A stretch of DNA of 64,000 nt from Casuarius casuarius (Eukaryota; Chordata; Aves; Casuariiformes; Casuariidae). Location: assembly GCA_003342895.1 (NCBI GenBank), contig PTFA01000191.1:1102589-1166588 (forward strand), in the 5' to 3' direction. This document shows, one piece after another, positions 47,326 through 58,100 of this stretch. The notes under the pieces were generated by a model. It ran no database searches. It was not told where the DNA came from and was given only the letters and a program-made list of their open reading frames with translations. The first letter of the stretch is position 1; each line of letters begins with the position of its first letter. The position numbers and the translations under genes were made by a program.

Positions 47326-50300
47326 TTTTCTTTAAATACTTTAGTACTTGACTTTTGGTATGCTTTGTCCTAGGACTGTACAAATGATTAAACACCTCCA
47401 CAAGTGATTCTGTCTTTGACAGAGGGGGCATGGAGAGAGACTGAAATTGTGACTCAGCTACTAGGGGGTTAAATGGCTTAACTCTTCCTCGATTAAGGCC
47501 AGAGGAATGTTTGAAGTATCTAGCCTGATTTCCTATAATGCAGAGGAGAAGCTTTCCCCAGTGAACTCTTCATCAAACCAATATAGCTGTGTCTTTTGGA
47601 GAGACATCCAGCCTGGAAGTAAACGCTTCACAGTGAGGATCTCTCAACCCCCTCTATAAACTGTTCTAGTGGTTATTACTGCCCTGTTAAAACTGCACTT
47701 CATTACTTCTATGAGCATGTTGAGCTTTAGCTTTAACCAATGGGTTATGCCTTTTTTTTTTTCCTTCCCTAAATACAGCCAGAGATGGTCTCAGAGGCAG
47801 ATGAATCTTGAAGCCCTGAGCTGACTCCTACCCTTCTCTGAGGCAATCCACTTCGGAGGAGCTTTGTCAGCCTGCTGCTCCAAGGCTCATGCTCTGCAGC
47901 TTGGCTCGGGCTTGCCTGAACTGTTCTGATTTGACAGTCTCCTGTGAGCAGCATGGAGGTGATGAACATGATGAACACCCTTCAAATCCCCATCACTCAC
48001 GGGGGCCCCATTCCTTTTCGGGTCTGACCAAGCCCTCAAATCTGAGCTTTTAGCTACAAATTGTCTCCAGCAAGGCAAGAAGATGGAGGGAGGTGAAGAC
48101 AATTCTGGTTCCTTGCTGCTGACAGTCAAAATCTATTTCTTCGATTCCCTCTGTGCTTTCTAAGAAAACTGTATTTGGGTGGTAATACTTAGTGGCTGAA
48201 TCAGCCACGTGTCTCTGTTTTGCTGGAAACTTTCTAGACCACAACTGTTCATTAGTGGTATTACCTCTGACCAGCCTGGCTGCTGCTTTTGTTGCAATAT
48301 GAATGCAAAGACCATCTTCTTCTGACACTTACATGTATTCTAACAGCTTGACTACAGAACTAAATGTGGTTTTGAAAAAAGAAAGCAAGCAGTCTGGGTA
48401 TGCATACATACGCTGCTCAGGGCAAGCTGGCATGTTTGATCTTTATCTTATTCTGCAAGAGATCAAGAAGAAGAAATGCATAAAATGTACATTTCTAATT
48501 CAGCACATTTTGGAATAGAACAGCATTTACATGGGGCGATCCTCAGTGATTTTCTGCTTTTACTTGCTTTGTAATATCCACGCTGGTATTGCTGTATGGA
48601 CATCACAGTAACTGAATGATTCTAGGAGCTTCATGCATTTTTAATTTTCTTCTTTTAATTCCTTTTATCTAAAATTAAGGTCATTAAACACGAGATTTTC
48701 TTTNGAAGGGAGAAACCAGGGGACATATTAAAAAAAAAATCTGTTCATAATTACAATAAGTTCAAAAGCAAAAATGGCACCCCAATTAAACTCTGCTGCA
48801 AAGCAGTACTGCATCTTTGAATACAGGCACCAATCTTTGGGCCCAGACCATCAAAAACAATTTAAAAATGGTAACAATATTCTATTTAACAAAATGAGTT
48901 TGCAGTCCGAGACAAGCTTGAGAATACGAAATAAAGGCTCTCAGAAGGCTTGAAAATGAGAAGGGAAGAAACCCTCACTATAGTTGTCTGTTGGCTTGCT
49001 TAATTCCATAGTTTTTGAGTTTGGCATTGGCAATAGTGAAGTGTTGTCCTCGTGCTGTAGTCCAACTCCTGGAAAATCAGCTGCTAGTAAAGAGGAAGCT
49101 CGATCAGTTTACGACCAGGGCTGACGTAACGCNAGACAGCTGGACTCAGCAACTGCCTGGATCCCAGCCGGGGAAGGAGCCGGCCGTGCTGTTTCTCCAG
49201 CAGGCTGGGCAGGAGCGCTCTCCTTCGTGTGGGGGATGCTAGGCTGAGGGCATTGCTGCTTCATCACAGGTGTGAACATCCTTCTCCCCTGTGCCAGGCA
49301 TTTCTGTGCCTATTAGACCACAGGCGAATTTGGAGTAAGGCTCCTGTGATCCCTCCTGTCATGGGTTGTCCAGCTGATACAACCTCTGCCCCAAAACAGC
49401 AAAGATCCCCCTGCCCTTCCCAATTTTTTACGTTAACAAACTGTGGAGTTGCCTTTACATGTATATTTAAAAAAAAAACACACACAAAAAACAGTCCGGT
49501 CATCTGTTCCTTGCTCCAGCTAGGGGATGTGTTTATGTGCTGTAGTCATTCCTGGGTCTTGCTGCTGTTGAAGTAAATACGGGCTGAATAACAGTGTGGT
49601 TAAGGTATGAGGATGAAAGGGTGGGGGCAAGCAGTGCAAGCCCAGCCACCCCTGTAGTGAAGCAGCTGGGGCTGCACGGACTGACTGATGCATGATCAGC
49701 TCTTGCTGCGGGACGAAGAGAGGCTGCTAAGGGTTTTAAAATGTGGCTCTAATGCTGCATCGACCCCATTACGGACAGAAGTGAGTAGTGGAGATCACCC
49801 ACCCACTTTGTGATGAAAATACCCTTCCTGACTGTCTGAAGCAGATCGACCTTAAGGCCGCTGGAGAGGGGTGGCAAAGCAGGCTGGGGGCAACGGAGTA
49901 GGTGCAATCCAGTAGCTTGCAATCCAGACCTGGATGGGGGGGACAGGAGCCTCGAGCTGGTTTAGTCGGCCTCATGCCTGTGTGGTGGCAGAGAGCAGGA
50001 AAGCAGCCATCCTTGCTGTGTGGCTGCTGCTGGTTAAAGCAGCCCTGCTTTAAAGCTTTGCCTGCCAGGGCTCTTCCCTCCCACAGGGAGCCAGAGCGCA
50101 GCAGGTCAGGCCGGGATGTGGGGCCCTCACTGGGACCCCCTCTTGCCCCATAGCAACAAGAAAGAGGTGAGAAGTGGCATTTCTGGGCTGAGAGAGGCAG
50201 GCTTGGGATGGGGCTGCAGGTCCCTCAGGTACCTCTGTTGATATACAATTAAAATTTGCTTCTGCCAGGAGAAAAATGGATTCCCTCTTCTGCTAGAGTG

Positions 50301-53300
50301 GATGGATTGGTACTGCAGTTCCTTTCTCCAGACATGTCTTTTATTTCCTATAGAAGAAAAATATCATATGCTACAAAGACAGCAAGGAAAGCTTTTGACT
50401 ACAGTATTTGAAGTGCTAATACATTCCCAGGAGCATCCTGTGTCATTTAAACAATTTCCAGCCCAATGTATTGTTTCTGCCTGGTTTCTCCTAAAGTCTC
50501 CTGGCCTGGATTGAATTAAGGTCCACCTCTGACTTTGTGCTGAGATGTTAGGAGCTTATGAACTTGCCCAGTCAGGTATGTGACCACAAAGACTGATGCA
50601 CTCATCATCTCATCTCAAGAGTGATGTGTCTCATCTCTTTGAGTTTTCATCAGTTCCTCCTGCTACAGTCAGTGTAAAAGTCTTCAGTTTTCACTTGCCC
50701 TCATTTCTCTGCTTTGAGTGTGTCTAGACCATGAGCTAAGCACAGACCTAGCTGTCTCAGTCCTCATCCCATGCTGTAAACATCCAACCCCACTCAATCA
50801 CCCAGCACTGCTGGTCCTACTGAGCCTGTGGGGCTTGCATCTGAATCTGCACTCGTCGCCTCGTGTCGCAGACACAACCATGCTGGCCACCAAGGGAATG
50901 GAGGCACAACAGAGCCTGGAGTGGAAATACTCCTTGAATGGGGACGAGGTGTGGAAAACATGGGCATAACCTTCCCTTTGCCCATGGAAAGCTGCTCACC
51001 ACCTCCTTGATGGTGGTACAGAGGAAGGTGAGGCCAAGATTCTTCCTTGGATGAGTTTCCACCCACAGATTCAGGAAAAGAAAGCAGGATGCCAGGCCAG
51101 GATGGGAGAGAGCATCAGAGTGCAGCGATGCTGGCTGTTCCCTACGGGACAGGGAGTCAAGTGCAGTAACTCAGCTGGCAAGGCAGAGGCCTCACTGGCC
51201 AGAGTCTGACCCCCCCACACACCCCTGAGCAAGGTGAGCAGGGCAGGCCCAGAGAGAGCAGCCAGGTTCAACCAAGAGTCCAGAGCAGTAGGCAAGTCCT
51301 TGGTCATGAGGCAGGTGTGAGGTCAAGCTGAGAAATCAGTCTGCAGGTAAGGGTCAGATCCTTACCATTACCGAGGGTAAGACATAGTCCAGTGATTGCT
51401 GGGCACAATTCACAAGACACAAATTCAAGCATTTGCTCTGCATCAGGAAGAAAGTGGATCTGAGGCAAACCTGTCTCAGAAATGTCTGATGTGTCAGGTG
51501 AGTACCGTAAGCCCGGAATTTCAAGAGAAAGAGGTGTTCCCTGGTGCATATGTTTCCTTTTTTTTCTGGGTATTAATCCCACTTGGGGACATTGATCAGC
51601 TCAGGTTTCACAGCTGAGATGATTAGGAGAGGGCAAACAGCCTGTGAATTGCAACATGCTTGGGCATCCTTTGGAGATCCTCAGAACTGCTTCAGTCTCC
51701 TCAGCCCTGGGTTAGGTGACCTCAGAAGTCCACCAGTGCCTATAGAAATCCAGTAGCCCCAAGAGTATTTAGACATCTTCAGGATCTATGATTCAGCCCT
51801 CCTAGCAGCATGCTGGGAGCTTTATCTTCCTTTGTGAACTGTAGGCTTAATGCCACCCAGGGGAACCAGCAGAACGAATGTCTGAACCCATCATACTAGG
51901 GTTGGTGCCTGGTTCATCCCTCCTTGCTGTCTTTTTCTGCTCATTCTTAGGCTGTGATAATTCATTACTGAGGGCCCTAGCCATCTGCTAAATGTAAGCG
52001 CACCAAATCGTTGCACCACAGATAGACTATGGCTAAACGCTTTTCAGTGAATGTCAGACACAAGCTCATGTGGAAAAAGTCTCTCTGGCAGCCTGCACTG
52101 CTAAATAACATTGTATCAAACCTGTACTGCCTCTGTAGTTTTAAGCTCATTTAGAGCGATTCTGGATTCTTGATGTCAGTCCACTTTAAATCTCCTTGCA
52201 TGATACAAGGAGCCTATGTAGCCCACCACTAGTCTGTGGTGCTTTCCATTCCCTCAGTCCAGCTCAGCCATAGACACAGAACTAATGACAGATGACAGAT
52301 GGCTTTGGGAGTTTCTGCTGAGGCAATATCTCTCCTTTGGTATTTAAGGGATAGCTGAGTTCCTCCAGAGTATTATTTATTATACTCTTATTGTGCACAG
52401 ACTCATCAGATGCGAAACATTCTGCCAGTCAACTTTGTTTTGCTCCTTCATGACTGTCATACTGGTGGCCCAAAGATGATGACGGATGATGCTGATGGAC
52501 AGTAGGATTGTAATCAATACAGCCTTAACAGATTTAAAGCAGTATAACATTCTTCTAAGGAAAATACTGTAACAAAAACGTCTCAATATATTTCTGTTGC
52601 GAATATGCAATGACTTGGTGCTTCATTCTTTTTCATGTTTGTCACATACACACACTTCACCTCTGGCAGAGTTGTACTGAGTTAAGACCAAACTTCGGCT
52701 CATGCCCCTGGAAATACACTCACAAAAACAAGTTAGCTCATGGGTGCTGACAAAAAGCCTGGATCAATGCAGATATGTGGTGAGCTGAAATAGATCCCCT
52801 GTGTGGGCACTTAACAGACTTTCAGAGGTAAAGTAAGTCTACAACGATTTTTATAGAGTGGTGTCTGCCTGAATTGAAGAAATTTGGGAAGAAAAGTAGC
52901 CCATTTAGGAATGTGGAGAGCACATGTGCACGCATTCATATATGTGTATGTGTGTGCGTGCTTGTAAATATATAACACACTGGTTGAAACAGAAACTTTG
53001 CAGGTCCTGTACAGATCTGTTTCTGCAACAGATGATGTTTTGAGAAGGGCCAGTACGGCATTTCCTTGTAGACTGGCTCATTTTGACCCCCGTGTGTGTG
53101 TGCGTTAGGGTTTACTATCTGTTTCACCCAGTATTTGACGTGGGTCAGACTGAAAATAGTTGTGGAAGGTTGCAAAAAGCAGAAGCAAAACATTGCTGCT
53201 GGGCAGTAGCTCACTTCTCAGTGAGGGAGGGAACTCTGCCCTTCCCAGGTCCATGCTGGTGGGGAGCTGTTGTCTTGCTCTGGCAGAAGTTGGCCCTTTC

Positions 53301-54868
53301 TGCGGGAGACAAAGCTCCTGTTCCCACTGTGCTGAGATTCTGCAGAGATAAGCATGATACACAATGGCTATAGCTGTATTCAGGAGACATCAGGGCAGTG
53401 GAGAAGTGCTGCTTCCTAGGGCCACTTAATGCGAAGCCAGATTGGAGCAGGGGGTTCACTATCTGCAGCAGCATCTGAATTCGGAACAGCAGGAGCCTGT
53501 AGTCATCTCACTGAGACAGGCTCTTGCTCCTGGGAGAGGCAATGCTTTGGCAAGGCACAGGTAAAGGCATGCGCAGGGCCTTTCATCGATATTGTCTAGT
53601 CTTGAAGCACAGAGTGCTGGTATTTTCCTGGCTCTTTAACTACCAGCTGACGACACTGAAATTCTGAAGTGGCGAACTTGTAACATGCAGGCTGTTGGCA
53701 AGACAAATGTGCTTTTTAGCCTCATTCTGCCAGGGGTGAATTCGTTCTTTTTTGCCAGTCCAGCACACCTGCAGTTCACTGCACAGGCAATGATGGCAAA
53801 CATGGTCCTCTCTGTTCTTTTAAGGAAGGACTAAGACAATATTTGGGTGGCCCATCTTGTCTCTAAATTGGATGCTGGGCAGAAGCTATTACAATTTTTT
53901 GTCAAAGGGTTATTTTTCTCTAGTGGTAGACTTCCACGGCTGTTTTTTGCAAAAGAAAAGCCTCCATGTTCTATCGTTCACGGGTGCACAAATGTGTATC
54001 TGGCACAACAGCAGTCCTCTCACTCAGCTGCCTCTGTGTTGCATCTCTTATTCTTTGAAAGTTGTGCTTCCACCTAGCAAGCACCAAGCACGCTCCTTCA
54101 TTGAGGACTCCAGGTCACCAATTTCTGTAGCATGAGTTTTGCTTAAGGATATTAGCAAGGCCTAGCTATGTTTTTTGCAGCAAAATATGGATTGACTTTT
54201 CAAGGAAATGCTTGTTGCAGTATTAAATATTTCCAGAGCTTGTTTACACAAGTAATTATAAGATAAGACGATCATATTTCATTTGCATTTGCTAGTGCTG
54301 CTGTCGTTTTTTTTAGCATTATCAGAAAGACAACCGATCGCCCATCAATACAAACAAAACGTTAATACTACCCTGTCTTGCTATATACTGAACTCCAGAA
54401 GGAAAAGCACTACAATAGCAAACTTCAATCAGGGAACATTTTGTAAGGAACAAATAAAGGACAATCTTTACCTGATACAAGAGATGTAACGCCAGTACAA
54501 AGTTCCTGAGGAAATTTATTCAAGTCAGAGATTTTATAAGAGGAGCAACAATAGAAAACGGCAGAGCAGGGCACAAGACCCTGCCCACGTTAACCCCATT
54601 TAATATTCACGGCTTAATCCCACCTCCGCGTCACCTAACGCACAACGCAACACCGGGTGCTAATGCGACGCGCCAGCCGACGGGACACCATTTCTCCTCG
54701 CTGCTTCTTGCGACGCTGGCAAAATGCACCGACCAGCCGTGCAGCTTGTGACACCAAGGTGTCCCGGAGCCTGGCGGCCGCCGCCTAACCGCGTCCCCAA
54801 GCAGCGTCCCCGGCCCCAAGCGGCGCCGCCATGGCAGCCGCGCACCTGCGCACTGCGCGCGCCCGGCT

Positions 54869-54881
54869 CCAACATGGCGCC
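54869..54881 (+). promoter_or_regulatory. YY1-like site in XRN2 promoter
   Basis: ccaacatggcgcc resembles the YY1 consensus CAANATGGCGGC with one late mismatch. YY1 sites commonly lie near the start site of TATA-less housekeeping genes, so it may mark the 5' UTR/start-site zone. Confidence 0.5.
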
Positions 54882-54906
54882 CCCGCGGCGCGCCCGCCTC
54901 GCGCCC

Positions 54907-54914
54907 CACGTGAC
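54907..54914 (+). promoter_or_regulatory. E-box (CACGTGAC, USF/MYC type)
   Basis: Palindromic CACGTG followed by AC, 114 bases upstream of the XRN2 ATG inside the CpG island. Confidence 0.5.
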
Positions 54915-54951
54915 CGCGCTGCCCCAGGCTGCCCCGCGCTGCCCCCTGCTC

Positions 54952-54960
54952 CCGGAAGCG
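54952..54960 (+). promoter_or_regulatory. ETS/GABP site (CCGGAAGCG)
   Basis: Strong match to the ETS-family core CCGGAAG, 68 bases upstream of the XRN2 ATG, typical of housekeeping promoters. Confidence 0.5.
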
Positions 54961-55027
54961 CTCGTCTCCTCGCCGTGCTTGGGGCCGCCGCCGCTTTCCG
55001 TTACCGCGGCCGCCGCTGCCCTGAGCT

Positions 55028-55102
55028 ATGGGAGTCCCGGCTTTCTTCCGCTGGCTCAGCCGCAAGTACCCGTCCATCATCGTCAACTGCGTGGAGGAGA
55101 AG
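55028..55102 (+). CDS. XRN2: XRN2 exon 1, coding part
   Basis: The ATG at 55028 has purine at -3 and G at +4 and is the universally used XRN start. It encodes 25 residues, [20 protein letters not shown] then CVEEK, and ends on a codon boundary at the donor GAAG|GTGAAG (55103). The frame stays open into the intron to 55285 through an in-frame minisatellite. The phase and the homology of exon 2 show that this extension is intronic. Confidence 0.97.
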
Positions 55103-58100
55103 GTGAAGCCTGGGCTGCCTCGGGCCTCCTGCTCCTGGGATGCGGGTGGGGGCCCTAACGGTCGCCGTGGGGAGGGGGGGCGACTCCCTAACGGTCGCCG
55201 TGGGGAGGGGGGGCAACTCCCTAATGGCCGCCGTGGGGAGGGGGGGAGCTCCCTAATGGGCGCCGTGTGGAGGGGAGCAGCCTAAAGGCCGCTGTGGCGG
55301 GGGGGGGCTGTTGCTTAGGGCAAAAGTTTAGGTTTTATAAAAGCCTTTGGTAAAACGTGCGGGGAACAGGAAAAGGGCTAGTGAGGATACCTCTTGCTGC
55401 GTGGAGATACGTTCTTCGTAGTCCCTGTCTTTCATCATATTTCAAAATAAAAGTGAAGCTGTCTGTCTTGAAGAGTATGAGTGGTGAAGTATAAATAGTG
55501 CAAAACAACTTGTGTTGCTTTAATTTTTATGTTCATGTGCACGTATAATGTACAGATACAAAATGAAGAACAGCTGTATCCCTTCCAGGGATTGTTCTCC
55601 TTTTAACCAAACCTTTCTAAATTTCGCTTTAAAATGATCTGCCAAGGAAAAATTATTTTTATATNTATATGCACACATATATATACATGCGTATGCATAT
55701 ATATGTTTGCACACATATATAAAGTATATATATAAAAAGCATAAAGTGATGTTTTGCTTCTCTTCTAGAAGATATCTAAGGGTACTGTTTGTCTAGAAAT
55801 CAAAAAGGGATGCTGGAAAGAAGATTAAAGTAGAGTGCCTGAGGGGGGATGGGATTTTTAGTCCTTGTTTATTTAAGTGGTGGGTTTTTTGTTTTAATTT
55901 GCACATGTTTTTATTTTTCAGGAAAAAAAAATATTTTAAATGGGAATGTAGAAAAATTTTACCTCACCAAAGAGTAGGAAGACGATTCTAAATTTTAAGC
56001 AAGATCTCAAGTTCTTCCTGCTTTTGCTTTCTAGGTGGGGAAGGAGGGAAGGGGAAACACTTGTTCTGTGTGATTTGTTTAAAACCCAAAATCTTAGAGA
56101 ATTCTTCATTTGTACAATCTTTTCCTCCTCTCAAATGATATTAATTTTGCAGAGCCCCTACACTTTCACCTTCTGCCAAAGCTGGATACTGTAATTTCTG
56201 CTCCAGCACTGGAGGTGCACTTCCAGTGTGACTTAAAGCTGACCAAAGTGAAAGCTGTTGCTGAGATGGCTCATTTCCTTTCTGCCTCTACAGCAGTTGA
56301 TGAGGTCATGGCATTATATTCTTTCACATTAAGCAGCTTCAGGTTTGTTCTCTCATTTCTGGTATTTTTTAGTACAGGAGAAATATGTCCTGCCCAAACT
56401 GGGAGTTGGTTTTCCCAAGACGTCCTCTAAAATCCAGCTCTTTGTAGGAAAAGAAACTGCTTTTGGTAAGGAATTAGTCCCAGCCTAGCTGCTGGACTCT
56501 GGAGATGGCCTCCACTAATCCATAACTTGTAGTAGATAAGGTTTATTGATCTCTTTAAGCTGACCTGTGTGTAATAGGGCACTTAAAGCGCTGGCTTTTC
56601 TTCTTTTCACCTGATGGTTCATCTTTGTCCTCTCTCTTGCACCTGCATGGATGTCTGTGTGCTTGTTTGTGGAGCCATTTCTGGGAAGTAACAGAGTTGA
56701 AAATTAACCTTTTTTTGGTAGGCTAGTTTTCAGATGGATTGGTTTCTTTGTTTGCCTCACTTTGCGGTCACTCAAACACTTGTGCTGTCGTAAGAGATGT
56801 GGTAGGAGTTGGAAGCTGATGGGGCAGTTGCAGGGGGTCTTGCCTTTCAGGGAGAACAGAAACTTGCATTTGGTTTCAATAGCCACATCATGATAGCTTT
56901 ACAGTGCAGCAAACATATGGCAAGTTATTCTCTTTAGAGCTGACTTTGCTGTAATTTTTTTGGGTAGACAAACCCTTGGGTCAGTGTTTCCCAAACTGTT
57001 TTTCCTGTATATTTTTCCAGGTGATTTCTATTGTTCATCTTTTGTCAGGCTGTATTAGCTGGGTGCTGCTCTTGCTTGTAATCCTGTTTTTGAAACTACT
57101 TGTTCCCGCTGAACGTCTGCTGTGGCCTGTGCCTTTTCCACACGTCCTATCCCTCCCTGGGAGAGTTTTCTCCACATCTGGGAAATACTGCACTGTGAAG
57201 AAGATAGAAATGTGCAGAAAAGGTAGAGAAGATGAGGGAAAGGAAAAGAAAGTGATTGTATTATGTATTGACAGTTTTTGACTTGTTATTTTCTCTAAGC
57301 AAGGTTTTAATATATGTGGATGGTAGGACTTTAGATCAGTGTTAGCATTCAGGTGTTCTTAAAGGCCACATAATTTTCAGAATATTCTTGCTTTTCAGAT
57401 TCAGGTGGTAAAATGGAGTGATAGATTTGGATCCATCAAATGTTCTGGCTCTTTAACAATTATGATGTTATTCTTTCGTTTATTAACATAATGGTTTCTG
57501 AGAAGACCGGTTAACCTCCCTCAGCATAATGTGTGAAGCTTATTTTACCTGTAGCTGCAAGAAGTGAATTTGTGACTCCAGTGGATGGATGAGGTTTGAG
57601 TATTTTTCTACATGGGGTAATTATTCCAGCAAAAGGTGGTTCGTGGGTTTGCAAGTATGGTTCCCTTAATAGCTGCTCACATGAATACTTCCTCTGGAAT
57701 AAGCTGTTGACAGCTAGCAATGATTATTGTGATCACTTTGCAGAACTGCTGTTTCTTGTGTAATCTGTTCTGAGGATCTGGGTAACCCTCAGTTTCAAAG
57801 TCTCTTAGGGACAGTGTTTTGTGTTTGTATGTGCTGGGGAAAAATAGGAGGCAAGGATATTATATGGAATGGGAGAATGATGCATCTCTACCAGTTACAA
57901 GTATTGGGTGTGTGACTGTTGACATGACATTCATTCTTTCGCAGCTGGGGCTGTGGATCTTTGGAGTACTAACATGTGAAGGTGTGTGTGCATATCCTAC
58001 CTAGTGTTTTCAAGTACCTGCTTGTTCTCAGGTGTCCTAGTGCTTCGAAACCTGAACAGTCCCTCCTCAAGCAGGAGCATTGTTATTTGACTTTTATCCC

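Larger units (their letters stand above)
44174..54600. other. KIZ-XRN2 intergenic region, no gene recognised
   Basis: After the KIZ poly(A) signals I find no exon chain, tRNA, rRNA or recognisable small RNA. The interval is GC-richer than the KIZ introns from about 45.5 to 51.6 kb and carries several 70-158 codon open frames, which fits base composition rather than genes. It holds a decayed CR1 3' end (47240-47325), short TA tracts (47014-47026) and TG tracts (about 52940-52960), and ambiguous bases at 48704 and 49133. An unspliced lncRNA cannot be excluded. Confidence 0.65.
54600..55110. promoter_or_regulatory. XRN2: CpG-island promoter of XRN2
   Basis: CpG density rises sharply compared with everything else in the window and spans the XRN2 start codon. 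There is no TATA box. Recognisable sites in order are an NRF1-like tgcgcactgcgcgc (54847-54860), a YY1-like ccaacatggcgcc (54869-54881), an E-box cacgtgac (54907-54914) and an ETS/GABP ccggaagcg (54952-54960). This is the usual make-up of a housekeeping promoter. Transcription most likely starts between about 54880 and 55020, but the exact site cannot be read from sequence. Upstream ATGs at 54724, 54831 and 54873 would matter only if starts lie further upstream. Confidence 0.8.

Noticed and set aside
54631..55086. 151-codon antisense frame over the XRN2 promoter
   Set aside because: CpG-rich sequence has few stop codons; Arg/Gly/Pro-rich product is typical of a shadow frame.
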